A stretch of DNA of 64,000 nucleotides from Amycolatopsis dendrobii. GTDB taxonomy: Bacteria; Actinomycetota; Actinomycetes; Mycobacteriales; Pseudonocardiaceae. The notes beneath the pieces were generated by a model. The model saw nothing but the letters and a program-made list of their open reading frames with translations, was not told where the DNA came from and did no database searches. Shown piece by piece: positions 8,427-17,745 of the stretch (position 1 is its first letter; each line of letters starts with the position of its first letter). Made by a program: the position numbers and the translations under genes. The stretch covers positions 248,001 to 312,000 of the forward strand of contig NZ_JACGZW010000010.1 in the NCBI RefSeq assembly GCF_014145675.1, given 5' to 3'.

Positions 8427-9857
8427 TCAGCGGGCCGGGCTGGGCAGTCCGGTCTGCGCGGGCGCCACCGCGGACCGGGCGTCGACGAGACCGTGGCCGT
8501 AGAAGCCGTTGTAACCGTCGTAGCCGGAGCAGTAGGCGTCTTGGGCGCCGTCGCCGGTGAGGTCGTAGTTGTCCGGGCACGGCATCGGCGTCGCGCGGGA
8601 ATCCAGCGTGCGGCGCAGTTGGGCGGCCGTCCACGTGGGATGCACCGACTTGAGCAACGCCAGGACTCCGGCGACGTGCGGCGCGGCCATCGACGTCCCG
8701 CACATCGGCGCGTAGCCGCCCGGCACGGTCGAAACCACGCACCGGTCGTCGTCGCCGCCCGGGGCCGTGACATCGACCACACCGAGCCCGTACGAGCTGT
8801 AGCCCGACTTCACCCGGTCCGGGCTGACCGCAGACGCCGTCACCACGTCCCGCAGCCCGGCGGGCAGGGCCTCGCACTTCCCGGCGGCGGACGGCGAACC
8901 CGAGCGGCCCGACGGCGTGAGGTCGACCGCCTCGTTGGTCGCGGCGGCGACGTTCAGCGTGCCCTGCGAAGTCGCGTACTCCACGGCCCGCGCCAGCACC
9001 TCGTGCACCACGCCGCGGTCGTTGCCGCGCACGCAGGACAGGGACCACGGGTTCACGAACCAGCTGCTGTTGGCGATCGGCAGATGCCGCGCGGCCGACC
9101 ACATGATCCCGCAGACCGCCGCCTCGGGATCGGCGTAGCCGCGGTCGTCGATCACCTTCACGGACGCGATCCGCACGCCCGGCGCGACGCCGGTGATGCC
9201 CTTGCGGTCGTCGGCCGCGGCGATGATGCCCGCGACGTGGGTGCCGTGCGCCGAGGTCGTCGGCTGCCACGCGGCCGGGCTCGGGTCCGGGACGCCGGTG
9301 AGACAGCCCGCCGAATCGTCCGGGTCGATCGCCTCGGCGAGGTCGGGGTGCTTCGGGTCGACGCCGGAGTCCAGGACGCCGACGACCACCGCGCGGCTGC
9401 CTTCGGTGACCTGGTGCGCGGCCGGGGCGCCGATCAGGTCCATGTCCCACTGCTGCGCGGACAGGTCCGCGGCGGGCACCCGCGCCGGGTCGCTGAGCGG
9501 GAGTTCGGCCCGCGCGGGCTGGGCCGCGGCGCCCGGCTGTCCGGCGGCCGCGCGGGTGGCTTGCGCGCTGAATGTCCGTTCCGGGCCGAGGCGGTCCGCG
9601 AACCCCCGATCGGCTGACGTGACGACCGCCACGGAAATCTGCGGGTAGTAGCCCACGAGCCGCCCGCAGCCCGCGCTCGTCTGCTGGCGGGCGGAAGATT
9701 CCGGGGTTCCGCGGTCGAACGCCACGACGTAGCGCACCGCCCGGCCGCCGGAGGCGCATCCGGGGCTCGCGACGGCGGCGGGGGAGACCGCGGCGCAGCC
9801 GGCGAGGACCAGGACGGAGCACACGGCCGCCCGCAGCGGCCGCGCCAGCACAGACAC
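8427..9857 (-). CDS. Exported S8 subtilisin-like serine protease, possible lipoprotein
   Basis: A 476-residue subtilase. The catalytic Asp is in VVGVLDSGVDPKHPDL, the His in HGTHVAGI and the Ser in GTSMAAPHVAGVLALL. The N-terminus (VLARPLRAAVCSVLVLAGCA) is a signal peptide containing LAGC, which fits a lipobox, so the enzyme may be lipid-anchored. A propeptide-like region precedes the catalytic domain. The final 40 residues contain a Cys- and Tyr-rich stretch (YCSGYDGYNGFYGHG) just before a conserved GLVDA motif. The GTG start at 9857 was chosen for its strong Shine-Dalgarno GGGAGG six or so bases upstream. Substrate unknown; it stands alone between convergent and divergent neighbours. Confidence 0.88.
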   Translation of the reverse strand: MSVLARPLRAAVCSVLVLAGCAAVSPAAVASPGCASGGRAVRYVVAFDRGTPESSARQQTSAGCGRLVGYYPQISVAVVTSADRGFADRLGPERTFSAQATRAAAGQPGAAAQPARAELPLSDPARVPAADLSAQQWDMDLIGAPAAHQVTEGSRAVVVGVLDSGVDPKHPDLAEAIDPDDSAGCLTGVPDPSPAAWQPTTSAHGTHVAGIIAAADDRKGITGVAPGVRIASVKVIDDRGYADPEAAVCGIMWSAARHLPIANSSWFVNPWSLSCVRGNDRGVVHEVLARAVEYATSQGTLNVAAATNEAVDLTPSGRSGSPSAAGKCEALPAGLRDVVTASAVSPDRVKSGYSSYGLGVVDVTAPGGDDDRCVVSTVPGGYAPMCGTSMAAPHVAGVLALLKSVHPTWTAAQLRRTLDSRATPMPCPDNYDLTGDGAQDAYCSGYDGYNGFYGHGLVDARSAVAPAQTGLPSPAR

Positions 9858-10002
9858 CGGACCTCCCACCGCGCGCGGGGCTATGCCGGGCGCCCGCGCG
9901 AGCGCCCGAGCCCGCACGCTAACCACCCCTGGCCCGGCGCGACAAGCGAAGCGCGGAAGTTCGCCCGAGTGCATGATCGCGGCACGCCCGGGCGCCTGCC
10001 GC

Positions 10003-10045
10003 GGGACACCGACTACACCGGGTGTCCCCCCGGGTGTGGGATACT
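10003..10045 (+). promoter_or_regulatory. Candidate rne promoter with upstream dyad
   Basis: Within the 510-base gap before rne (9858-10367), a perfect 8-base inverted repeat GGGACACC / GGTGTCCC (10003-10010 and 10021-10028) is followed by an extended -10 element, TG-N-GATACT (hexamer 10040-10045). Transcription from here would give a 5' leader of roughly 320 bases. A long, regulated leader is a known property of rne genes. No other gene is supported in this gap. Confidence 0.4.
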
Positions 10046-10367
10046 CGCGTTGGCCGCTGCGCCGACGGGCATCCCGCCCGCGTCGTGGGCGGCCCGGAGG
10101 AGTGCCGGACCGGCACCACGCGCGTCGCCCCCGGGAGGCCGGGCCAAGGTCGATGTCGTGGCGGGTGGCCCGGGGGTCGCGAGCAGGCCGGCACCCCGCC
10201 GAGCAGACCAGGAACCGAGCGGCCGCCGACCCGGCGGACCGCACGGCTGCCAGCAGGATTCCCGCCGCTGGTCACCACCACGGCGGGCACGGAACAGAAA
10301 GGGCCCCTGCGCGGCCGCGTCACCACCGGTGCGAACCGGCTGACGCGCCCGGGGGCGGAGGAGACAT

Positions 10368-13300
10368 ATGTCGAACGCGGACACACCCGCCGATCAGACC
10401 GGCGGGAATACCGTCGCACCCACGACCAGCAGGCTGGGCGAGCTGCCGCCGCGCATCCGCGTGCACGCGCTGGCCAAGCTGCTCGGCCTGAGCAGCCGCG
10501 ACCTGCTCGGCAAGCTCGCCGAGCTGGGGGAGAGCCCCCGCAGCGCCCAGTCGAGCGTGACCAAGGAGGTCGCGCACCGCGTCGCGGTCATCCTCGACGC
10601 GGAGGCCGCCGGCGAGACCGGCGACGCCGCTCCGGCCGCGGAGACCGCCGACGCCGCCGAGCAGGCCACGGCCGCGGCCGAGCCGGAGGCAGCCGGAAAC
10701 GACGCCGCCGAGCAGACCGCCGCGGCCCAGGACAGCGAGCAAGCCCCGGAAGCCGCCCAGGGCGCCGCCGCGCAGACCCCCGAATCCCCGGAAGCCGCCG
10801 CGCCGCCCGCAGCCGCCGCCCCGGCGCCGGCTGCGGACACCGCGTCGGAAACCCCCGCCGAGCAGGCGTCCACGGCCGAACCGGCCCGCCCGTCCGCCGC
10901 CGACACCGCCGAACCGGAAGCCGCTCAGGAATCCGGCGAGAAGCGCACCCGCACCCGGCGCGCCCGCCGGGCCGTCGCGCCCGCGATCCCGGCCGAGCAG
11001 CAGGAAACCGAGCAGGCCACCCCGGCCCGCGGCCCGGTGCACGTGCCGGTCTTCGCCGCGCCCTCGCCGGTGTTCCTGCCGCCCGAGCCCGCGCAGCAGA
11101 CGCGGAGCAAGCCCGAGCCGGTGTTCGGCGTCGGCGAGGCTCCCGCGCAGGCCGAGCGTCCGGGCCGGTCCGAGCGCGCCGCCGACACCGCCGAGGAAGA
11201 AACCCCCGACGAGACCCGCGACGAGCGGTCCGACGAGGACGGCGACGACGCGGGCGGCCGTCGCCGGCGCCGCCGCGGCCGTCGCGGCCGCGGCCGGGGC
11301 AAGGGCGGCGACGAGGCCCAGAACGAGAACGAGGACGAAACCTCCGAGGGCCAGCACGACCAGCAGGCCAAGGACGGCAAAGACGCCAAGGACGCCAAGG
11401 ACAAGACCGAGAAGCCGGACGAGTCCGGCGACGCCGAGGCGGAGTCCGACGACGACGCCGAGTCCGACAGCGGCAGCAAGCGCCGCCGCCGTCGCCGCCG
11501 TCGCAAGGGCGGGGACGACGACGGGGCCGAGACCACCGGCGCCGACGACCCGCCGAACACCGTCACGCACGTCCGCCAGGCCAAGGCCGCCGAGGCCGAG
11601 CGCCCGGCGCGCGACGAGGTGCGCAGCGTCCGCGGTTCCACGCGGCTGGAGGCCAAGCGCCAGCGCCGCCGCGACGGCCGCGAGGCGGGCCGCCGCCGCG
11701 CCCCGATCCTGTCCGAGGCCGAGTTCCTCGCCCGCCGCGAGTCGGTCGACCGCACCATGGTCGTCGCCGAGAAGGGCGATTCCACGCAGATCGCCGTGCT
11801 CGAGGACGGCGTGCTGGTCGAGCACTTCGTGACGTCGTCGGGCACCGGCTCGATCGTCGGCAACGTCTACCTCGGCCGCGTCCAGAACGTGCTGCCCAGC
11901 ATGGAGGCCGCGTTCATCGACATCGGCCGCGGCCGCAACGCGGTGCTCTACGCGGGCGAGGTCGACTGGGACGCCGCGGGCCTGGAAGGCAAGGCGCGCA
12001 AGATCGAGCAGGCGCTGTCCACCGGCGACAGCGTGCTGGTGCAGGTCACCAAGGACCCGGTCGGGCACAAGGGCGCCCGGCTGACCACGCAGATCTCGCT
12101 GCCCGGCCGCTTCCTCGTCTACGTCCCCGCGGGCGGGGCCACCGGCATCTCCCGCAAGCTGCCGGAGAACGAGCGGCGCAGGCTCAAGGACATCCTCAAG
12201 CGGATCGTCCCGGAGGACGCGGGCGTCATCATCCGCACCGCCTCGGAGGGCATCAGCGAGGAGGAGCTCGACCGGGACGTCCAGCGGCTCAAGGCGCAGT
12301 GGGACGTCATCAAGGAGAAGGCCTCGGCCGGGTCCGCCAAGAAGGGCGGCGCCCCGACCATGCTGTACGAGGAGCCGGACCTGCTGGTGAAGGTCGTGCG
12401 CGACCTGTTCACCGAGGACTTCGCGAAGCTGGAGGTCCAGGGCTCGACGGCGTGGGAGACCATCCACGGCTACGTGCAGCACGTCGCGCCCGACCTGACC
12501 GACCGGCTCAAGCGCTACACCGGCACCGGTGACGCCTTCGCCGAGCACCGGATCGACGAGCAGATCACGAAGGCGCTCGACCGCAAGGTCTGGCTGCCCT
12601 CGGGCGGCTACCTGGTCATCGACCGCACCGAGGCGATGACTGTGATCGACGTCAACACCGGCAAGTTCACCGGCTCGGGCGGCAACCTCGAGGAGACGGT
12701 GACCCGCAACAACCTGGAGTCGGCGGAGGAGATCGTCCGCCAGCTGCGGCTGCGGGACATCGGCGGCATCATCGTCATCGACTTCATCGACATGGTGCTC
12801 GAATCCAACCGCGAGCTGGTGCTGCGCAGGCTCACCGAATGCCTCGGCCGCGACCGCACGCGCCACCAGGTGGCCGAGGTCACGTCGCTGGGCCTGGTGC
12901 AGATGACGCGCAAGAAGATCGGCACCGGGCTGCTCGAGGCGTTCTCCACGCCGTGCGAGCACTGCAAGGGCCGCGGCGTCGTCGTGTCCACCGAACCGCA
13001 GCGCACCGGCGGCGGAGGCAACGGGAACGGCCACAACGGCGGCAACGGGCACAACGGCCACAGCCACGGCGGCGGCGACACCAAGAGCTCGCGGCGCTCC
13101 CGCGGCCGCGGCAAGGGCGAGGAGCAGCAGCACCACGAGCCCAAGCCGGAGCAGTCCGCCCCGGCCCCGACTCCGGAACAGCGCGAGTCGGTCGTGTCGG
13201 CGGTGCAGGCCATGGCCAACGCGTCCAAGGCCAAGCACGAGCACCACGCTCCGGAAGCCGCGGCGGACGCCGCCGAGGCCGTGAAACCGGCGGAGCCGGA

Positions 13301-13571
13301 AACGGCCGAGCAGGCCGCCGCGCCGGAAAAGACCGAAGACAAGACGGAGGCCCCGGCCCCCGTCCAGCAGCCGGAAGCGAAGCAGCCGGAGCCCGCGGCC
13401 AGCCAGGCCGCGCCGGAGGCGGAAGCCCCGAAGGAGCCCGCCGAGGCGGCCTCCGAAGAAGAACCCGAGGTCGACGTCCCGGCCCCGGCCGTGCGCAGCA
13501 CCCGGCGCCGTCCGCGCCGCGCCGCTTCGCGTCCGGCAGGGCCGCCGGTGAAGGCTTCGGACCAGAGTTGA
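10368..13571 (+). CDS. rne: Ribonuclease E/G with N-terminal IF-2-type domain
   Basis: A 1067-residue endoribonuclease that processes rRNA and decays mRNA. Residues about 20-75 (RIRVHALAKLLGLSSRDLLG) match the IF-2 N-terminal fold, a known actinobacterial add-on. Long Ala/Glu/Pro-rich and Arg-rich disordered segments (RRRRRGRRGRGRGKGG near 295; an Arg block near 375) surround the catalytic core. The S1 domain starts near 490 (VGNVYLGRVQNVLPSMEAAF). The DNase I-like catalytic region is near 757 (VIDVNTGKFTG, then IIVIDFIDM), and the zinc-link CEHCKGRG near 863. The C-terminal tail is again Pro/Glu/Ala-rich. The Shine-Dalgarno GGAGGAG precedes the ATG. It lies immediately upstream of rplU-rpmA-obg as in mycobacteria. 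Confidence 0.96.
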   Translation: MSNADTPADQTGGNTVAPTTSRLGELPPRIRVHALAKLLGLSSRDLLGKLAELGESPRSAQSSVTKEVAHRVAVILDAEAAGETGDAAPAAETADAAEQATAAAEPEAAGNDAAEQTAAAQDSEQAPEAAQGAAAQTPESPEAAAPPAAAAPAPAADTASETPAEQASTAEPARPSAADTAEPEAAQESGEKRTRTRRARRAVAPAIPAEQQETEQATPARGPVHVPVFAAPSPVFLPPEPAQQTRSKPEPVFGVGEAPAQAERPGRSERAADTAEEETPDETRDERSDEDGDDAGGRRRRRRGRRGRGRGKGGDEAQNENEDETSEGQHDQQAKDGKDAKDAKDKTEKPDESGDAEAESDDDAESDSGSKRRRRRRRRKGGDDDGAETTGADDPPNTVTHVRQAKAAEAERPARDEVRSVRGSTRLEAKRQRRRDGREAGRRRAPILSEAEFLARRESVDRTMVVAEKGDSTQIAVLEDGVLVEHFVTSSGTGSIVGNVYLGRVQNVLPSMEAAFIDIGRGRNAVLYAGEVDWDAAGLEGKARKIEQALSTGDSVLVQVTKDPVGHKGARLTTQISLPGRFLVYVPAGGATGISRKLPENERRRLKDILKRIVPEDAGVIIRTASEGISEEELDRDVQRLKAQWDVIKEKASAGSAKKGGAPTMLYEEPDLLVKVVRDLFTEDFAKLEVQGSTAWETIHGYVQHVAPDLTDRLKRYTGTGDAFAEHRIDEQITKALDRKVWLPSGGYLVIDRTEAMTVIDVNTGKFTGSGGNLEETVTRNNLESAEEIVRQLRLRDIGGIIVIDFIDMVLESNRELVLRRLTECLGRDRTRHQVAEVTSLGLVQMTRKKIGTGLLEAFSTPCEHCKGRGVVVSTEPQRTGGGGNGNGHNGGNGHNGHSHGGGDTKSSRRSRGRGKGEEQQHHEPKPEQSAPAPTPEQRESVVSAVQAMANASKAKHEHHAPEAAADAAEAVKPAEPETAEQAAAPEKTEDKTEAPAPVQQPEAKQPEPAASQAAPEAEAPKEPAEAASEEEPEVDVPAPAVRSTRRRPRRAASRPAGPPVKASDQS

Positions 13572-13584
13572 TCCACCACGGGTA

Positions 13585-13608
13585 CCCCGGGTGCAGCAGC
13601 GCCCGGGG
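13585..13608 (+). terminator. Hairpin after rne
   Basis: CCCCGGG and CCCGGGG (13585-13591, 13602-13608) form a perfect 7-pair GC stem with a 10-base loop, starting 14 bases after the rne stop. No U-tract follows, so termination may be partial and could act as a pause or processing element before rplU. Confidence 0.5.
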
Positions 13609-13628
13609 CCTCCCGTAACCTGTAGTAC

Positions 13629-13649
13629 GGCTCATCGCAAGCATGAGCC
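13629..13649 (+). promoter_or_regulatory. Hairpin in the rplU leader
   Basis: GGCTCAT (13629-13635) and ATGAGCC (13643-13649) form a perfect 7-pair stem with a 7-base loop, 84 bases before the rplU start. A TAGTAC-like -10 lies just upstream (13623-13628). Ribosomal protein L21 leaders are known structured elements in several phyla; whether this one binds L21 is inference. Confidence 0.35.
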
Positions 13650-13732
13650 GCTGCGCGAGCACCTGGACCGCCCCCGGGCGGGCCGGCCGCGCCAGCCCCC
13701 TAACCCATTGTCGAGTAATGCAGGAGACTTCC

Positions 13733-14047
13733 GTGTCGGCGTACGCGATCGTCAAGACCGGTGGCAAGCAGTACAAGGTTGCCGTCGGCGACGTCGTCGA
13801 GGTCGAGAAGCTCGAGGGCGAGCCGGGCACCGAGCACACCTTCACCGCCGTGCTGTTCGTGGACGGTGGCGAGGTCACCACGGACGCCGACGCGTTGGCG
13901 AAGGTCTCGGTCACCGGCAAGGTCGTCGAGCAGACCAAGGGTCCGAAGATCCGGATCCACAAGTTCAAGAACAAGACCGGCTACCACAAGCGCCAGGGTC
14001 ACCGGCAGAAGCTGACCCGCGTCGAGGTCACCGGCATCTCCAAGTAG
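13733..14047 (+). CDS. rplU: 50S ribosomal protein L21
   Basis: A 104-residue L21, the usual length. It begins MSAYAIVKTGGKQYKVAVGD, the conserved strand-turn that contacts 23S rRNA, and ends with the conserved KRQGHRQKLTRVEVTGI. The GTG start at 13733 was chosen over an in-frame ATG at 13718 because AGGAG sits seven bases before it and the family starts here. It is co-directional with rpmA, 48 bases downstream, as in nearly all bacteria. Confidence 0.97.
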   Translation: MSAYAIVKTGGKQYKVAVGDVVEVEKLEGEPGTEHTFTAVLFVDGGEVTTDADALAKVSVTGKVVEQTKGPKIRIHKFKNKTGYHKRQGHRQKLTRVEVTGISK

Positions 14048-14095
14048 TCCTCCGGATCTTCGCAACACACACTTTTCCCAGAAGGGGCTTGAGCG

Positions 14096-14353
14096 ATGGC
14101 TCACAAGAAGGGTGCGTCCAGCTCCCGCAACGGTCGTGATTCGAACGCCCAGCGACTGGGTGTCAAGCGCTTCGGCGGCCAGGAGGTGAACGCGGGCGAG
14201 ATCCTGATCCGCCAGCGGGGCACCAAGTTCCACCCCGGCGTGAACGTCGGCCGTGGCGGCGACGACACGCTGTTCGCGCTCGCCGCCGGTGCGGTCGAGT
14301 TCGGCTCGAAGCGCGGCCGCAAGACGGTCAACATCGTGCCAGTCGAGGCCTGA
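14096..14353 (+). CDS. rpmA: 50S ribosomal protein L27
   Basis: An 85-residue L27 located at the peptidyl-transferase centre. It begins MAHKKGASSSRNGRDS with no N-terminal cleavage extension of the Firmicutes type. The conserved core RLGVKRFGGQEVNAGEILIR and RQRGTKFHPG are intact. It follows rplU and is closed by a strong intrinsic terminator at 14387, so rplU-rpmA is probably a bicistronic unit separate from obg. Confidence 0.97.
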   Translation: MAHKKGASSSRNGRDSNAQRLGVKRFGGQEVNAGEILIRQRGTKFHPGVNVGRGGDDTLFALAAGAVEFGSKRGRKTVNIVPVEA

Positions 14354-14386
14354 TCTTCGGTCTCGACAGCGTCAGAACCTCCAAGC

Positions 14387-14433
14387 GAGGGGTGGGACCG
14401 GAATAACTCCGGCACCACCCCTCGTTTGTTTTT
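14387..14433 (+). terminator. Intrinsic terminator after rpmA
   Basis: GAGGGGTGG pairs with CCACCCCTC (14387-14395, 14415-14423), with an inner CCGGA/TCCGG stem, followed by GTTTGTTTTTG. This is a classical hairpin plus U-tract, stronger than most terminators in this window, placed between rpmA and obg. Confidence 0.9.
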
Positions 14434-14472
14434 GTCCGGATACTTTTTTCGCACGTGAAGTGAGGCAAACCC

Positions 14473-15999
14473 ATGGCGTCCCGGTTCGTGGACCGCGCGG
14501 TCATCCATCTGACCGCCGGGGACGGGGGAAACGGCTGTGCCTCGGTGCACCGCGAAAAGTTCAAGCCGCTCGGCGGCCCGGACGGCGGCAACGGCGGCAA
14601 CGGCGGTGACGTCACCCTCGTCGTCGACGCCAACGTGCACACCCTTCTCGACTTCCACTTCCGCCCGCACGCCCGCGCCGGCAACGGCAAGATGGGCATG
14701 GGCAGCAACCGCAACGGGGCCCAGGGCGAGGGCTTGGAGATGAAGGTCCCGCCGGGCACCGTCGTGTTCACCGAGGACGGCGAGCTCGTCGCGGACCTCA
14801 CCAACCCGGGCACCCGGTTCGTCGCCGCACAGGGCGGCCGAGGCGGGCTCGGCAACGCCGCGCTCGCGTCGAAGGCCCGCAAGGCGCCGGGTTTCGCGCT
14901 GCTCGGCGAGCCCGGCGAGAGCCGCAACCTCGTGCTGGAGCTGCGTTCGGTCGCCGACGTCGGCCTGCTCGGCTTCCCGTCCGCGGGCAAGTCGTCGCTG
15001 ATTTCCGTGCTGTCCGCGGCCAAGCCGAAGATCGCCGACTACCCGTTCACCACGCTCGTGCCGAACCTCGGCGTCATCACCGCCGGGTCGTCGGTGTTCA
15101 CGATGGCCGACGTGCCGGGCCTGATCCCGGGTGCGTCCGAGGGCCGCGGGCTCGGACTGGACTTCCTGCGCCACATCGAACGCTGCGCCGTGCTGGTGCA
15201 CGTGGTCGACTGCGCGACGCTGGAGCCCGGCCGCGATCCGCTGTCCGATGTGGACGCTCTCGAGGAGGAGCTGGCCCGCTACACGCCGGGGCTCGGCGGC
15301 AAGCTCGAGGAACGTCCGCGCGTGGTGGTGCTGAACAAGATCGACATCCCGGAAGCGGCCGAGCTGGCCGAGTTCGTGCGCCCCGACCTGGAGGCGCGCG
15401 GGCTGCGCGTGTTCGAGGTATCGACCGCGTCGCGCAAGGGCCTCAAGGAGCTGAGCTTCGCGCTGGCGGAGGTCGTCGAGGCCTACCGCGAGGCGCAGCC
15501 GGTGCTGGAGCCGGAGAAGATCGTGCTGCACCCGCTGGCGATCGACGACAGCGGGTTCACCGTCGAGCGCGATCCGGAGGAAGAAGGCGGGTTCATCGTC
15601 CGCGGCTCGCGCCCGGAGCGGTGGATCCGGCAGACGAACTTCGCCAACGACGAGGCCGTCGGCTACCTCGCGGACCGGCTCAACCGGCTCGGCGTCGAGG
15701 AAGCGCTCGCGAAGAACGGCGCGCGTCCGGGCAGCCCGGTCACCATCGGCGACATCCAGTTCGAATGGCAGCCCTCGACCCCGGGCGTCGCGGTGCATCT
15801 TTCCGGCCGCGGCACGGACGTCCGGCTGGAGCGCAACGACCGCGTCAGCGCGTCCGACCGCAAGGAAGCCCGCCGGATCCGCCGCGACGGCACCGGCGAG
15901 GACGAGGACCTGGTCGAAGAAGAGGAAACGACCCCGTCCATCGACGCCGAACTGGACGACGTGTGGGACGACGAGGAGCAGGCGGAGCGCGACCGGTGA
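14473..15999 (+). CDS. obg: GTPase Obg/CgtA
   Basis: A 508-residue essential GTPase involved in 50S subunit maturation and stress response. The glycine-rich Obg fold occupies residues 1-160 (HREKFKPLGGPDGGNGGNGG). The G domain has GFPSAGKSS near 171, switch II ADVPGLIPGASEG near 215 and NKID near 288. A C-terminal OCT domain follows, then a strongly acidic tail (residues about 470-508), common in actinobacterial Obg. The start is the ATG at 14473. Its stop overlaps the proB start, indicating translational coupling. Confidence 0.96.
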   Translation: MASRFVDRAVIHLTAGDGGNGCASVHREKFKPLGGPDGGNGGNGGDVTLVVDANVHTLLDFHFRPHARAGNGKMGMGSNRNGAQGEGLEMKVPPGTVVFTEDGELVADLTNPGTRFVAAQGGRGGLGNAALASKARKAPGFALLGEPGESRNLVLELRSVADVGLLGFPSAGKSSLISVLSAAKPKIADYPFTTLVPNLGVITAGSSVFTMADVPGLIPGASEGRGLGLDFLRHIERCAVLVHVVDCATLEPGRDPLSDVDALEEELARYTPGLGGKLEERPRVVVLNKIDIPEAAELAEFVRPDLEARGLRVFEVSTASRKGLKELSFALAEVVEAYREAQPVLEPEKIVLHPLAIDDSGFTVERDPEEEGGFIVRGSRPERWIRQTNFANDEAVGYLADRLNRLGVEEALAKNGARPGSPVTIGDIQFEWQPSTPGVAVHLSGRGTDVRLERNDRVSASDRKEARRIRRDGTGEDEDLVEEEETTPSIDAELDDVWDDEEQAERDR

Positions 16000-17102
16000 G
16001 CGGCACGCGCCACGAGATCGCGGAAGCCCGCCGGCTGGTCGTCAAAGTCGGTTCTTCGGCGCTGACCACCGCGGGCAGCGGGCTCGACGTGGCTCGCCTC
16101 GACGCGCTCGTCGACGCCATCGCGGACCGCGTGGCCCGCGACGCGCAGATCGTCCTCGTGTCCTCGGGCGCGATCGGCGCCGGGCTGGCGCCGTTGAAGC
16201 TGGGCAAGCGCCCGCGTGACCTGGCTACCCAGCAGGCCGCGGCGAGCGTCGGACAACTCGCGCTCGCGCACGCGTACGCGGAATCGTTCGGCCGCTACTC
16301 CCTGACGGTCGGCCAAGTGCTGCTCACTTCCGACGATGTCGTCCGCCGCTCGCACTACCGCAACGCGCAGCGCACGTTCTCCCGGTTGCTCGCGCTCGGC
16401 GCGGTGCCGGTCGTGAACGAGAACGACACCGTTGCCACGCAAGAGATCCGCTTCGGCGACAACGACCGGCTCGCCGCACTCGTGGCACACCTCGTCGGCG
16501 CCGACGCGCTGGTCCTGCTGTCCGATGTGGACGGTCTGTACGACGGCGACCCGCGCGACGGCGCGACCCGCAAGATCACCGAGGTGCGCGGCGAGTCCGA
16601 TGTGGAGGGCATCGCGGTCGGAATGTCGTCCTCGGGCCTCGGCACCGGCGGCATGGTCTCGAAACTTTCCGCCGCACGCACCGCGGCCGGCGCCGGAATC
16701 CCGGTGCTGCTGGCCGCAGCCGCCGACGCCGGCGACGCGCTGCGCGAGGCGAACGTCGGCACCGCGTTCGCGCCCGCCGACACCCGCCTGTCCGCCCGCC
16801 GCTTCTGGCTCGGGTACGCCGCCGACACCTCCGGCCGGCTCCGCCTGGACGACGGCGCTGTGCGGGCGATCCTGCGCCGCCGGTCGCTGCTGGCGGCCGG
16901 GATCACCGGTTTGGACGGTGATTTCGAGGCCGGTGACGTGGTCGATCTGGTGGATGCGGCGGATGTCCCGGTGGCGCGTGGTGTGGTCGGGTTCGACGCG
17001 GGGGAGTTGCCCGCGTTGATCGGGCGGTCGAGCCACGAGGTCCCGGTGGAGCACCGCCGGGAGGTCGTGCACGCGGACGACCTCGTTCCGCTGCGCCGCT
17101 AA
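15996..17102 (+). CDS. proB: Glutamate 5-kinase
   Basis: A 368-residue enzyme catalysing the first step of proline synthesis, phosphorylation of glutamate. The amino-acid kinase domain shows LVVKVGSSALT near residue 14, the VSSGAIGAG strand, and the VVNENDTVATQEIRFGDND substrate loop. A C-terminal PUA domain (about 285-368) is present, as in E. coli ProB. The GTG start overlaps the obg stop (GTGA). Obg followed by ProB is the common actinobacterial order. The stop overlaps the convergent TetR gene by three bases. Confidence 0.96.
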   Translation: MSGTRHEIAEARRLVVKVGSSALTTAGSGLDVARLDALVDAIADRVARDAQIVLVSSGAIGAGLAPLKLGKRPRDLATQQAAASVGQLALAHAYAESFGRYSLTVGQVLLTSDDVVRRSHYRNAQRTFSRLLALGAVPVVNENDTVATQEIRFGDNDRLAALVAHLVGADALVLLSDVDGLYDGDPRDGATRKITEVRGESDVEGIAVGMSSSGLGTGGMVSKLSAARTAAGAGIPVLLAAAADAGDALREANVGTAFAPADTRLSARRFWLGYAADTSGRLRLDDGAVRAILRRRSLLAAGITGLDGDFEAGDVVDLVDAADVPVARGVVGFDAGELPALIGRSSHEVPVEHRREVVHADDLVPLRR

Positions 17103-17722
17103 GCCCCCGAGAGATACCGAGCCACGCGAGCCAGTTGCTCCGCGTAGTACTCCACAAAGGATTCCGACGACGGATCCTCCCCGGTGAGCGCCTCCGCGAT
17201 CCGGGGCAGCGACGTCGGCGCGCTCGCCGCCGCCATCAGCATCAGCAGCAACGTCTTCGGGTCCACATCGGACGGGAAGTCGCCCGCTTCCTGCCGCGCC
17301 CGCATGTACTTGAGCTGGCCGCGCAAAAACTCGCGCTGCGACTCCGCCCCCGCCTCGCTCGGGGTGCCCTCGGCCATGTTCTCCCGCAGGAACAACCGGG
17401 CCTGGTCTTGGTCGGAGAGGCCGCTCCTGGCGAAATCCGCGACCACGTCCGCGAGCGGACGGTCCGCCGTGGTCATCGCGGAGAACCCGGCGAACGGTTC
17501 GCTCGCGACCTCCGCGTACAGGCCTTCCTTGCCGCCGAAGTAGTACGAGATCAGCTGTTTGTTCACTCCGGCGCGCTGCGCGATGTCGCTGACCCGCGCG
17601 GCCGCGTACCCCTTGCTGCCGAACTCGGCCTTGGCCGCCTCGAAAATGCGGGCCTTCGTGCGTTCGGGATCGCGCTGGCGCTCACCGGGGCGCGGCGCGC
17701 GGCGCGGGGTGGTCTCGGACAC
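17099..17722 (-). CDS. TetR family regulator
   Basis: A 207-residue repressor-type protein. The N-terminal helix-turn-helix (about residues 20-65) reads RIFEAAKAEFGSKGYAAARV and then AGVNKQLISYYFGGKEGLYA, typical of TetR. The C-terminal ligand domain carries no recognisable specificity. It diverges from the FAD monooxygenase gene, 85 bases from its start, and probably controls that gene and itself. GTG start. Confidence 0.9.
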   Translation of the reverse strand: MSETTPRRAPRPGERQRDPERTKARIFEAAKAEFGSKGYAAARVSDIAQRAGVNKQLISYYFGGKEGLYAEVASEPFAGFSAMTTADRPLADVVADFARSGLSDQDQARLFLRENMAEGTPSEAGAESQREFLRGQLKYMRARQEAGDFPSDVDPKTLLLMLMAAASAPTSLPRIAEALTGEDPSSESFVEYYAEQLARVARYLSGA

Positions 17723-17745
17723 CTGCGCAGCCTAACCGACGCATT

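Noticed and set aside
10320..13247. 975-codon open frame antisense to rne
   Set aside because: It covers a proven gene and its product is a Gly/Leu/Arg low-complexity translation of the opposite strand.
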